Source: an uncultured Saprospiraceae bacterium (lineage in GTDB: Bacteria; Bacteroidota; Bacteroidia; Chitinophagales; Saprospiraceae). Taken from it: a stretch of 50,437 bases of DNA. Positions within the stretch are counted from its first letter, which is position 1; each line of letters begins with the position of its first letter. A program made the translations under genes and the position numbers. The stretch is from assembly GCA_937928405.1 (NCBI GenBank), contig CALFWZ010000074.1:1-50437 (forward strand), read 5' to 3'. Under the pieces are notes generated by a model. It saw only the letters and a program-made list of their open reading frames with translations, did no database searches and was not told where the DNA came from. Positions 42,826-50,412 of this stretch are shown here, one piece after another.

Positions 42826-44190
42826 ATGAAAAAAATATTTTTACAATTTCTATTATTAGCAGTATATTCCTCCGCCTTCTCACAATGGCAATCCTATGAA
42901 GTTGGATTCAATTCCGTTTTAAACATTTGGGATTTAGACGCAGTAGATGAGCATACCGTTTGGGCCATTACTACGGACGGTACCTATAGTGGAGATGCTT
43001 GGTCCGTGGCGACCTCTGCTGCTTTTACCACCACCTCCGATGGCGGTGCTACTTGGACAACGGGTATGCTTCCTGTTCCTAATAATAGTTGGTCCGGTTG
43101 GAAAGTCTCTGCCATTGATGCCAATACAGCTTGGGTAGCGGCTAGCAATCCATTTTCCCTTGGAGCTGCTATTTATAAAACAAGTGATGGCGGTGCTTCT
43201 TGGATACAGCAAAATGTTTTCACTGGCGCTTCTTTTTGTTCTGTCCTTCATTTTTGGGATGCTAATAATGGCGTGGTGATTGGTAACCCAGTGGGAGGCA
43301 TATTTGAAATTTATACGACGCTTGATGGCGGTGATTCCTGGGCGCTGGTTGGTTCTGAGGCAATTCCAAATCCATTGACTTCTGAGTTTATATCAACAAG
43401 TGTTTGTTCTGTGGTAGGGAATAATATTTGGTTTGGTACCAATAAGAGTAGAGTGTTTCATTCTGCAGATCAGGGACAAAACTGGACCGCAAGCACGACT
43501 TCTATCTCAAACCTTGCTTCCAATCCTTGGGTCGAAGGAATTGCCTTTCAAAGCGAATTGGTTGGAATCGCTCATTCTGCCAATTACTCAAGTCAGCCTT
43601 ACCAAAGTTTGATAGCCTTTACCGAAGACGGTGGCCAAACTTGGACGGAGCAACCAATTGCGGATAATGATTTTTCTATTTTTAAAGCCCAATACATTGA
43701 GGATGCTTTGGTTAAAACGAGTCGTAGTACCAATGGCGCTGGTCCTTTCCAAACTTCCTATAGTTTTGATCATGGAATTAATTGGACAGATATTGGAACG
43801 GAAACGCCTATCAGTGATTTTGAATTTTTAGATAACGGAACTGCTTGGGGTGGTAAATTTAAAAATAACAATGATCCAACCGTTTTATATAAATATGCTG
43901 GAGATTTTATTACTAAAATATTCTCTCCAGAAAAATTAGCCGTAACCTGGAAGGTAGCACCAAATCCGACCACAGACTTTGTTGAGGTCATTATTGAAAC
44001 ACCAAATGTTTCAGCGTTAAATCTTCAACTGAATAATGTAGCGGGACAAAAGTTAATGACTCGTTCTCTTGGACATAGTACGTATTTCAACGAAACTATT
44101 GACTTAAGTACTTTTCCTAAAGGTTTGTATTATTTGGTGATTCGTGATAAGCATGGAGACATGGAAACAAAGGAAGTGATAAAGCAATGA
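42826..44190 (+). CDS. Secreted BNR/Ycf48-like beta-propeller protein with T9SS sorting domain
   Basis: The 454-residue protein has a signal peptide (about 1-19). It contains about six Asp-box (BNR) repeats, reading TSDGGATW, TSDGGASW, TLDGGDSW, SADQGQNW, TEDGGQTW and SFDHGINW, as in Ycf48- or sialidase-like propellers. Strands between the repeats contain FWDANNGVVIG and VNGNIWF-like words. A T9SS sorting domain ends the protein (about 380-454, VAPNPTTDFVEVII to KEVIKQ). No sialidase catalytic residues were recognised, so it is more likely a structural or binding protein. A strong terminator follows. Confidence 0.9.
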   Translation: MKKIFLQFLLLAVYSSAFSQWQSYEVGFNSVLNIWDLDAVDEHTVWAITTDGTYSGDAWSVATSAAFTTTSDGGATWTTGMLPVPNNSWSGWKVSAIDANTAWVAASNPFSLGAAIYKTSDGGASWIQQNVFTGASFCSVLHFWDANNGVVIGNPVGGIFEIYTTLDGGDSWALVGSEAIPNPLTSEFISTSVCSVVGNNIWFGTNKSRVFHSADQGQNWTASTTSISNLASNPWVEGIAFQSELVGIAHSANYSSQPYQSLIAFTEDGGQTWTEQPIADNDFSIFKAQYIEDALVKTSRSTNGAGPFQTSYSFDHGINWTDIGTETPISDFEFLDNGTAWGGKFKNNNDPTVLYKYAGDFITKIFSPEKLAVTWKVAPNPTTDFVEVIIETPNVSALNLQLNNVAGQKLMTRSLGHSTYFNETIDLSTFPKGLYYLVIRDKHGDMETKEVIKQ

Positions 44191-44229
44191 TAAAAATTCC
44201 GAAATACAAACTGCACTAATTACTGAAAG

Positions 44230-44257
44230 AAGTCTCTTAATCGGAGACTTTTTTTAT
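44230..44257 (+). terminator. Intrinsic terminator of the BNR-repeat gene
   Basis: AAGTCTC (44230-44236) and GAGACTT (44244-44250) form a 7-pair stem with loop TTAATCG, followed by TTTTTTT (the last two T of the stem extend the tail). Its position 40 bases after the stop codon fits. Confidence 0.88.
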
Positions 44258-44357
44258 TCCACTTTCTTCAGAACAGTAAATATCCTAAAAAATATTATTT
44301 TCATAAAATAATTAAATCTAATTACGCTGAAAAGCGGAACGTTTTAAAAATGAAAAT

Positions 44358-44882
44358 ATGACTTTTGACATTAATAAATCTATTGAAATCTTAGAAAGGA
44401 CGCCCGTTATTCTTGAAACGCTTTTAATGGGACTATCCGAAGATTGGATAAATAATAATGAAGGAGAAAACACTTGGAGTCCTTATGATATTCTTGGACA
44501 TCTTATCCACGGTGAGAGAACAGATTGGATTCCAAGAGCCAAAATTATTCTTTCAGATAAAGCGGATAAAACATTTGAGCCCTTTGATCGCTTTGCGCAA
44601 GAAAAGAATTCTGAAGGGAAAACAATCGAAGAACTATTGGCAATTTTTAAAAAATTAAGAGCCGAAAATCTAGAAGCGCTAAAAGCCATGCAACTGACGG
44701 ATTTAAAATTATTAGAGACTGGTACGCACCCTGAATTGGGAACGGCAAATTTAAAAGAACTCCTATCTACTTGGGTCGTACATGATCTAGGACATATTGC
44801 TCAAATTTCAAGAGTGATGGCAAAGCAATATAAATCTGAGGTGGGACCTTGGTCTGCCTATTTGGGTATTCTAAAAAAATAA
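44358..44882 (+). CDS. DinB-family protein
   Basis: The 174-residue protein has the DinB four-helix-bundle layout. The first helix is followed by WSPYDILGHLIHGERTDWIPR, and the last helices carry the pattern VVHDLGHIAQISRVM. His residues in GHLIHGE and HDLGHIAQ match the three-His metal site of the family. DinB_2-type members include thiol transferases and uncharacterised enzymes in the cytoplasm. Length is usual for the family. No operon partner is obvious: the next gene is a lipoprotein 105 bases away. Confidence 0.87.
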   Translation: MTFDINKSIEILERTPVILETLLMGLSEDWINNNEGENTWSPYDILGHLIHGERTDWIPRAKIILSDKADKTFEPFDRFAQEKNSEGKTIEELLAIFKKLRAENLEALKAMQLTDLKLLETGTHPELGTANLKELLSTWVVHDLGHIAQISRVMAKQYKSEVGPWSAYLGILKK

Positions 44883-44987
44883 ATTTCACCACTGCCCAAT
44901 ATAATAGCCACCATTGCCATCGTTTTTTGCATCCCACTTAGGTAAGAGAAGGGTATCAAAAAATTTATAAATCAAACTTGATAGAAA

Positions 44988-45797
44988 ATGGCTAAATCCT
45001 GTCTGTTTATTTTTCTAAATCTAATAACATTAACCTTAGTAGCAAATTGCCATTATAAGGAATTTCTAATTTATAAAAATGATACCTTATTGGTCGATTA
45101 TATTCCAATAACTGATTCCCTAAAAGACTTAATTCAAACCAATGCGATCAATAAAGATGATTGTACCTCGCTTAATTGCTTATCAGGAGATGGTAGAAAA
45201 ATTTGGGAAATTAGAAATGACAGTCTATTTCTTAAAGAGATGTTAAATTGTTGTGGCAATCGTTTATTGGATAAAGATTCTGTAAATTTATTACGTCAAA
45301 TCAACGAAAAAAAGGAATTATTTGGTGGATGGTTGAGTCTTGAAATCTATCATCAATATGGACAGAAAATTACCAACGTTTCTGATGATTGTTTTTATGA
45401 ATTTGATCAGGATTTTATTGTCAAAAATGGATTGCTCCTAGAAATAAAAAAATACGATAATCGAAGATCGAAAGCATCAATATTTCGAAAAGACAACTAC
45501 CTAATTTTAATGCATTGGTTTGAAACCATTGACTGGAACCTTATTGAAAAATATAAGATTGATACCACCAAAATCGTGTTATTAAGATTCGAAGTCAACG
45601 AAGCGGGAAAACCCCACAAGATAGAAGTACTAAGAGGCCATGATAAAAGGATTGATGAGATGATCGCTGATGCCCTAATTCAGATCCCTGACTGGGATAG
45701 ATATTACAAAAGGGGGGTATTACAAAAAATAAAATGGAATATTCCAGTGAAGCTGGACAGAAAATGGTATTATGAAAAAATAAAAAATACGGAATAA
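44988..45797 (+). CDS. Lipoprotein with a TonB-C-like C-terminal domain
   Basis: The 269-residue protein has a lipoprotein-like signal (hydrophobic to about residue 18, LVANC, Cys21). The N-terminal half is unlike any family I know and has a Cys cluster (CTSLNCLSG, later LNCCGN). The last about 75 residues (VLLRFEVNEAGKPHKIEVLRG, then DEMIADALIQIPDW and KIKWNIPVKLD) match the TonB C-terminal domain. It is not a TonB energy coupler, because there is no N-terminal membrane helix and no Pro-rich linker. The next gene begins 20 bases after it, so the two are an operon. Confidence 0.75.
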   Translation: MAKSCLFIFLNLITLTLVANCHYKEFLIYKNDTLLVDYIPITDSLKDLIQTNAINKDDCTSLNCLSGDGRKIWEIRNDSLFLKEMLNCCGNRLLDKDSVNLLRQINEKKELFGGWLSLEIYHQYGQKITNVSDDCFYEFDQDFIVKNGLLLEIKKYDNRRSKASIFRKDNYLILMHWFETIDWNLIEKYKIDTTKIVLLRFEVNEAGKPHKIEVLRGHDKRIDEMIADALIQIPDWDRYYKRGVLQKIKWNIPVKLDRKWYYEKIKNTE

Positions 45798-45817
45798 AGA
45801 ACCTATAAAATATCTGT

Positions 45818-46339
45818 ATGAAAAAATTATTTTTACTAGTCCTTTTGACGTTATTGATCAATGGCTATTCTTATGGACAAGAAAAATCAAAAGATAAAAT
45901 TCAACTTAAGGAACTCATCAAAGAATTTGAAGAATCGATTCTTCAAAAAGATAGTCTAAGGTTTAAGAAAATATTTTTAGATGATCAGGTTCAATTTATT
46001 GGGATCATGTCCAAAAAAACCGAGTGGTCCATCAAAAAAGACTATGCTGAATTTGAAGGCGTCGCTGTTTCAACTTGTCATAAATTTATTTTCGAGATCT
46101 GTCAATCTGAAAAAAAGCAAGCTGAAAATTTTTACGATATAATTATTGATACAGATGGTTCGATTGCTACCATATCTTTTGACTATTCCTTTAGCGCTGC
46201 GGCAAAAATGATTCAATGGGGACATGAAAAATGGAATCTAGTAAAAATGGGAGATGAATGGCTGATCACAGATGTGATATATTCGATTCACTTCCCGGAT
46301 GTGGAAGAATTTCCTTATCTAGAAATAGAACGAAAATAA
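45818..46339 (+). CDS. Exported NTF2/SnoaL-like protein
   Basis: The 173-residue protein has a signal peptide (about 1-20, ending SYGQ). The mature part is one cone-like NTF2/SnoaL domain: helix KELIKEFEESILQKDSLRFKKIFLDD, later strand GSIATISFDYSF and end strand EWLITDVIYSIHF. Such domains bind small hydrophobic molecules or act as small enzymes. The partner is the TonB-C-like lipoprotein upstream on the same strand. Its role is unknown. Confidence 0.8.
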   Translation: MKKLFLLVLLTLLINGYSYGQEKSKDKIQLKELIKEFEESILQKDSLRFKKIFLDDQVQFIGIMSKKTEWSIKKDYAEFEGVAVSTCHKFIFEICQSEKKQAENFYDIIIDTDGSIATISFDYSFSAAAKMIQWGHEKWNLVKMGDEWLITDVIYSIHFPDVEEFPYLEIERK

Positions 46340-46372
46340 TTGTATTGAATGATTGAAAGAGGGATTCTTTAG

Positions 46373-46519
46373 TTTTTCCTGATCATTCATAAAGCAGTGA
46401 TTATTTCAGATCGACTAAAAGATGATAAACCATTCATGGTAATTTTCCTTGACAAGCCAAGAGGATTCTCTCAAAAAATGCCTGATCTGATTATTAAAAT
46501 TTCAATCACAAATCAGTAA
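46373..46519 (+). pseudogene. Possible 3' remnant of a gene (48 codons)
   Basis: The frame is open after TAG (46370-46372) to TAA (46517-46519). The translation looks like real protein: HKAVIISDRLKDDKPF, then MVIFLDKPRGFSQKM and a closing LIIKISITNQ. The only in-frame ATG is internal (46436). It lies between the NTF2-like gene and the converging TolC gene. I cannot name a family, so it is either a decayed gene or chance. Confidence 0.25.
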
Positions 46520-46633
46520 CTTATTAATTGGCCGTTACTAAAAGAAATTTATTTTAGAATGTACCTAATTAGGATTACACTCATTCAATAAAATACTTCA
46601 CAACAAAAATAGGTAATTTACATTCTTAACAAA

Positions 46634-47986
46634 TCACCCCTCATATCTCCCCACCAACCAATCAATTTCATTGCGCGAAAGCAATAATTCATAGATCGCA
46701 GAAATCTTATTAAACGCTGCATTTAAATATTGAATTTGGACATTTCTAAAGTCGAGCGAAGTCAATTGTCCAGCTTTAAAACGTTCCTCCGTTAATTGTA
46801 TGTTTTGTCGAGCGATCTCAATTTGACTATCTGTTAGTGCTAGTAATTGAATTTGGTTTTGGTAATTGTCGAGTAGAATATCGAGTTGATTCGTTAGGTT
46901 GGCTTTTGTTTCTAGGATAGAAAGTTGATCTACTTCTTCTTGCAATTGAGCTGCTTTGATATCATTTTTTTGACGGCCACCATCATAGAGGTTATAGTTG
47001 AGAACTAAGTTGGCGCTTCCTGTAAAACGATTACTTTGCAAAAACTTAAATGGATCTCCAGTATTAGGATCATCCGCAAAAAACTTAAATCCATTACGGG
47101 CATACCCCAAAGAACCATTGACACTCAAGGTTGGCTTCCGAGAAACTTTCGCAAATTCTGTATTTAACCGATTCAGGCTAGCCAAGATTTCTAAACTCTT
47201 CAATGTATAATTTTCTTCACTCAAAGCAGTGCGAAGTGTTTCTTCATTAATCGGCTCTGGTCGCACTTCCAGCGATTCGCGAAACTGGTAATTTTCAAAA
47301 CCAATAATGTCTAAGGTCTGATAAAGATTTCGTTTGGCTATTTTGATATTTTGCAATTGTTGAACAATCGAGACACTATCAGTCAAAACAGAAGCCTTAA
47401 ATTGTGTCAAGTTGTAACTATTAGACTGTCCGTAATCTTTTTTAATAACCTCATATCTAAGCCGATCTTTTGATAAATTGAAAACTTGATTCAAGACTTC
47501 TAATTGTTCCTGTTGAAAAATAACGGTATAATATTGTTGATAAATATCTCGTAGTAAATCGTGGATACCAGATGCCTTATTTAATTCCTGCTGAGTCACA
47601 GCCATTTCGAGTTGTTGTTTATTGATCTTAAAACGGCCGCCATTATAGATTACCCAATTTCCAGTCAAGTTCGCATTTAGACTTCCAGTGTAGTAAGTAC
47701 CTTGTAAAAAACTTGCAGGATTATTATCGTTGGTAAGGTTATTATTAAATCCTGCGTTTAAATCAATTGTTGGAGTCTTACCAGTGTTGACCCAATTATT
47801 GTTGGACTCCGCAATTTCAATATTCTTTTCGTCTATTTTGATAGAAAAATTATTTTCCATGCCGATAGAAATCGCTTTTTCTAGCGTTAAAATTTCTTGC
47901 GCACGTAAGGTTCCCAATGCGGAGATAACCCCAAAAATTGGTAAAATAAGGGTTAATGAAAAAAATAGGTGTTGGCTTTTCTGCAT
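46634..47986 (-). CDS. TolC-family outer-membrane efflux protein
   Basis: I start at ATG 47986 (MQKSQHLFFSLTLILPIFGVISAL, a signal peptide); an in-frame ATG 35 codons earlier gives an unlikely leader. The 450-residue protein has the two TolC/OEP repeats, with the start motif LTLEKAISIGMENNFSIKIDEKNIEIAESNN, YDGGRQKNDIKAAQLQ and the second-repeat pattern RFKAGQLTSLDFRNVQIQYLNAAF. It forms the outer-membrane trimeric channel of a tripartite efflux or secretion system. No inner-membrane pump or adaptor gene lies in this window. Its upstream region has motif sites described separately. Confidence 0.92.
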   Translation of the reverse strand: MQKSQHLFFSLTLILPIFGVISALGTLRAQEILTLEKAISIGMENNFSIKIDEKNIEIAESNNNWVNTGKTPTIDLNAGFNNNLTNDNNPASFLQGTYYTGSLNANLTGNWVIYNGGRFKINKQQLEMAVTQQELNKASGIHDLLRDIYQQYYTVIFQQEQLEVLNQVFNLSKDRLRYEVIKKDYGQSNSYNLTQFKASVLTDSVSIVQQLQNIKIAKRNLYQTLDIIGFENYQFRESLEVRPEPINEETLRTALSEENYTLKSLEILASLNRLNTEFAKVSRKPTLSVNGSLGYARNGFKFFADDPNTGDPFKFLQSNRFTGSANLVLNYNLYDGGRQKNDIKAAQLQEEVDQLSILETKANLTNQLDILLDNYQNQIQLLALTDSQIEIARQNIQLTEERFKAGQLTSLDFRNVQIQYLNAAFNKISAIYELLLSRNEIDWLVGRYEG

Positions 47987-48099
47987 AACTGAAATCGTTG
48001 TACCAGGTAAAGAAATAAAGACCAAAACTAATAAAATCTTTTTGATCTTAAGTTTTATTAACTTTGCCCTAGAACATTGGTCTATTACCAAATGTTTAG

Positions 48100-48112
48100 T
48101 ACACTATGTATT
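48100..48112. promoter_or_regulatory. Motif copy 2, tolC side
   Basis: TACACTATGTATT, a TACA-N3-TGTA palindrome core, lies 114 bases upstream of the tolC start. It matches the words at 16275 and 48249. An adjacent inverted repeat ends 4 bases to the left. Confidence 0.4.
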
Positions 48113-48248
48113 AAGTTGCTTTAGATTTTGAATAGGTTATTTTTTGTGAATACGAGTCCAATATTTTTGAACATAGCCGTAGCTATTTGACGGAATTTGG
48201 CGGACGTGATCGCTTAAAAGAAGCATTCTAAAATTTAAATGAATTTGT

Positions 48249-48261
48249 TACACCATGTATT
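48249..48261. promoter_or_regulatory. Motif copy 3, acyl-CoA reductase side
   Basis: TACACCATGTATT lies 27 bases before the reductase start codon, a location where a bound repressor would block transcription. It matches copies at 16275 and 48100. Confidence 0.4.
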
Positions 48262-48288
48262 TAGGTTCCAAGCCTTAAAATAACTACT

Positions 48289-49320
48289 ATGAAATTAAAA
48301 GATAGAATATCGGTCCTCACTAAATTAGGTCAAGAATTATCTCACCCCAATCTCGAAAGAACCAACTTAATTAAAACTTCCTATCGATACAATCAATGGT
48401 TTACTCAGGAGAGTTATGAGTCTGCTATTCAGGCAATTGCAGAGCGTATGCTAAAGCAAGTATTACTAGAAAAATGGGTGGAACCTTATCCTATTTCTGA
48501 CGATCAAACTCCACAAACGGTCGGGATGGTTCTAGCTGGAAATATTCCGTTGGTTGGTTTTCATGATGTACTTTCTACGTTTATTTGTGGGCATATTTCC
48601 CAAATAAAACTTTCTGATAAAGACAAACTAGTTTTACCATATCTAATCGATCGATTGGCTAATTTCGACGAGCGTGTCCAACCTTATTTTAAGATCGTGG
48701 ATCGACTGGCTAATTTCGACCGAGTCATTGCTACCGGAAGTAATAATACGGCTCGATATTTTGACGTATACTTTGGAAAGTATCCTAATATTATCCGTAA
48801 AAATCGAAACGCCGTAGCCGTACTCAAAGGCACAGAATCCAAGGAAGCATTGCATGCTTTGGGAAAGGACATATTTACTTATTTTGGTTTGGGTTGTCGA
48901 AATGTTTCCAAACTCTACGTTCCAGAAAATTACGAGTTTAATAGCTTATTGGAAGCATTGCATGAATACCGAGAAATTATAGAACATAATAAATACAAAA
49001 ATAATTTTGACTATAATTTTACGCTGCTGATTTTAAACAGTAAAAAGTATTTCTCTAACGGATGTATTTTAATTCATGAAGACAAAGCCATCCAATCACG
49101 GATTGCTAGTTTGCATTTTGAATATTATAAAGGCGAAGAACATTTACATAAATTATTGGCCAATCATCGAGAAGAAATCCAATGTGTGGTCAGCGATGAA
49201 CCAATTACCGATTGGACACATATCCCACTAGGTGGCGCCCAAACGCCGAGCTTAAGCGATTACGCGGATGGGGTAGATACGCTCCGTTTTCTAACCGAAT
49301 CCCCAACACCAATTGCCTAA
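48289..49320 (+). CDS. Acyl-CoA reductase (LuxC-like)
   Basis: The 343-residue protein belongs to the LuxC-type acyl-CoA reductase family of the aldehyde dehydrogenase superfamily: VGMVLAGNIPLVGFHDVL (NADP-binding region), IATGSNNTARYF, IIRKNRNAVAVL, and the catalytic Cys203 (FGLGCRNVSKLYVP). Length is that of the short bacteroidetes form. Residues 121-127 and 138-144 both read DRLANFD, caused by a 21-base near-duplicate in the DNA. The enzyme reduces fatty acyl-CoA to the aldehyde with NADPH. Its end overlaps the next possible Nth start (TTG 49313), but the better start is ATG 49331, so the genes nearly abut. Confidence 0.9.
   Translation: MKLKDRISVLTKLGQELSHPNLERTNLIKTSYRYNQWFTQESYESAIQAIAERMLKQVLLEKWVEPYPISDDQTPQTVGMVLAGNIPLVGFHDVLSTFICGHISQIKLSDKDKLVLPYLIDRLANFDERVQPYFKIVDRLANFDRVIATGSNNTARYFDVYFGKYPNIIRKNRNAVAVLKGTESKEALHALGKDIFTYFGLGCRNVSKLYVPENYEFNSLLEALHEYREIIEHNKYKNNFDYNFTLLILNSKKYFSNGCILIHEDKAIQSRIASLHFEYYKGEEHLHKLLANHREEIQCVVSDEPITDWTHIPLGGAQTPSLSDYADGVDTLRFLTESPTPIA
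48649..48720 (+). repeat. Direct 21-bp near-repeat inside the acyl-CoA reductase gene
   Basis: Copy 1 (48649-48669) GATCGATTGGCTAATTTCGAC and copy 2 (48700-48720) GATCGACTGGCTAATTTCGAC differ by one base and lie 51 bases apart, in frame. They code for the same seven residues. The second copy matches the position of the family's normal sequence; the first replaces a variable helix. Confidence 0.85.
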
Positions 49321-49330
49321 AATAAAAGAG

Positions 49331-49975
49331 ATGACCAAGGCCGAAAAAGTAACGGAGATTATCCGAATTCTAGAATCATATTATCCTGAAACACCTGTCC
49401 CATTGGATCATCAGGACCATTATACTTTATTGGTTGCTGTACTGTTATCTGCACAATGTACAGATGTTCGCGTAAATCAAGTGACGCCGGCTTTATTCAA
49501 AATGGCTGCTACACCTCAAGAAATGGTAAAGCAAAAGGTTTCCGATATTGCGGCAATTATTCGTCCTTGTGGTCTGTCTCCTCGAAAGTCAAAGGCTATA
49601 TTTGAACTCTCCAAAATTTTGTTGGAACAACATGATGGCAAAGTGCCAAATGATATGGCTGCCCTTGAGGCATTACCAGGAGTGGGACATAAAACGGCGA
49701 GTGTGGTAGTTAGTCAAGGCTTTGGCGTTCCAGCATTTCCAGTAGATACCCATATACATCGGTTGGCTTGGCGTTGGGGTTTGAGTACCGGAAAAAACGT
49801 GGTAAAGACAGAGAAGGATTTAAAGCGACTATTCCCAAAAGAGCTATGGAATAAGCTGCATTTGCAAATCATCTTTTTCGGTCGAGAGTTTTGTCCAGCT
49901 AGAGGACATCAGCCACTAGATTGCCCGATTTGTAGTAAATTTGGAAGGAAGGCACTGTTTAAACAACTTCAATAA
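49331..49975 (+). CDS. nth: Endonuclease III (Nth), lacking the fourth iron-sulphur Cys
   Basis: I start at ATG 49331 (MTKAEKVTEI); a TTG at 49313 in frame would overlap the previous gene. The 214-residue protein shows the HhH-GPD fold: LLSAQCTDVRVNQVTP, the helix-hairpin-helix LPGVGHKTASVVV with catalytic K121, and VDTHIHRLAWR with catalytic D139. It removes oxidised pyrimidines from DNA. The C-terminal cluster reads C188-x9-C198-x2-C201 with no fourth Cys, unlike the usual C-x6-C-x2-C-x5-C, so the 4Fe-4S cluster is probably lost or altered. Ten bases separate it from the acyl-CoA reductase stop. Confidence 0.92.
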   Translation: MTKAEKVTEIIRILESYYPETPVPLDHQDHYTLLVAVLLSAQCTDVRVNQVTPALFKMAATPQEMVKQKVSDIAAIIRPCGLSPRKSKAIFELSKILLEQHDGKVPNDMAALEALPGVGHKTASVVVSQGFGVPAFPVDTHIHRLAWRWGLSTGKNVVKTEKDLKRLFPKELWNKLHLQIIFFGREFCPARGHQPLDCPICSKFGRKALFKQLQ

Positions 49976-50001
49976 TTTTTTCTAACCAAAAAAATCACCA
50001 T

Positions 50002-50289
50002 ATGGATTTATCTGATAAAATTCTAACCATGCATCCGCAAGGTAAAAAAGGCGTCAATATTTCTCGTGAAAAATATGATACCATTCGCGCTTTTATTTTA
50101 AAAACCCTAAAAAAGCATAAACAAATCTCCTATCAAGACCTAAATGATCTAGCGGAAGAAAAATTAGCAGATTCTTTTGAAGGTTCTATTCCTTGGTATA
50201 TAGTGTCTGTAAAGTTAGATTTGGAAGCGCGTAAAATTATAGAACGCATACCCAAAACCAGTCCGCACGAATTGCAGTTGGTGAAATAA
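50002..50289 (+). CDS. DUF6958-type small protein
   Basis: The 95-residue protein starts MDLSDKILTMHPQGKKGVNI, then has helices KYDTIRAFILKTLKK and YQDLNDLAEEKLADSF and the end segment GSIPWYIVSVKLDLEARKIIERIP. I recognise this as the DUF6958 pattern, a small winged-helix-like protein. It follows nth by 26 bases on the same strand. Its function is unknown. The short winged-helix layout would allow DNA or protein binding. Confidence 0.75.
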   Translation: MDLSDKILTMHPQGKKGVNISREKYDTIRAFILKTLKKHKQISYQDLNDLAEEKLADSFEGSIPWYIVSVKLDLEARKIIERIPKTSPHELQLVK

Positions 50290-50295
50290 AGAATT

Positions 50296-50412
50296 TTATA
50301 CTTTAATCGGACTATTGCGCTCGACGTGGCGAGATCGTTTCCTCATTCGTCGAAAAAATCTTCTTTTCTTTTTGACTCGAAGATGATTTTTAGGGTTTCG
50401 TCCAATACTCAG
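50296..50412 (-). other. Small, very basic open frame at the window edge
   Basis: A 38-codon minus-strand frame ends in TAA at 50296-50298 and has no upstream ATG, only CTG 50412 or ATT. Its translation is extremely Arg/Lys-rich (VKKKRRFFRRMRKRSR), as in small ribosome-associated proteins. An internal ATG would give a 16-residue peptide. A GGAGG sequence lies at the edge. It may be a gene fragment or chance. Confidence 0.2.

Larger units (their letters stand above)
47987..48288. other. 302-base divergent regulatory region between tolC and the acyl-CoA reductase gene
   Basis: The gap holds AACATT-GGTCTATTACC-AAATGTT (about 48073-48096), an imperfect inverted repeat, and two copies of TACAC[TC][GA]TGTATT at 48100-48112 and 48249-48261. 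A plus-strand frame with no start (48136-48231, ending YLTEFGGRDRLKEAF) looks protein-like. Control of both flanking genes by one regulator is plausible. Confidence 0.4.

Noticed and set aside
42934..43251. Minus-strand frame of 105 codons inside the BNR-repeat gene
   Set aside because: It is an antisense artefact of the Gly/Asp-rich repeats.
43021..43660. Repeated DGGxTW words considered as a DNA repeat or CRISPR-like array
   Set aside because: They are Asp-box protein repeats with varied DNA sequence and irregular spacing, all within one reading frame.
47987..48091. N-terminal extension of the TolC protein to an ATG at 48091
   Set aside because: The 35 extra residues would put a second hydrophobic segment before a complete signal peptide; the ATG at 47986 is the natural start.
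47730..48131. Plus-strand frame of 133 codons overlapping the tolC start
   Set aside because: Most of it is antisense to the TolC signal peptide and first repeat; no homology pattern is seen.
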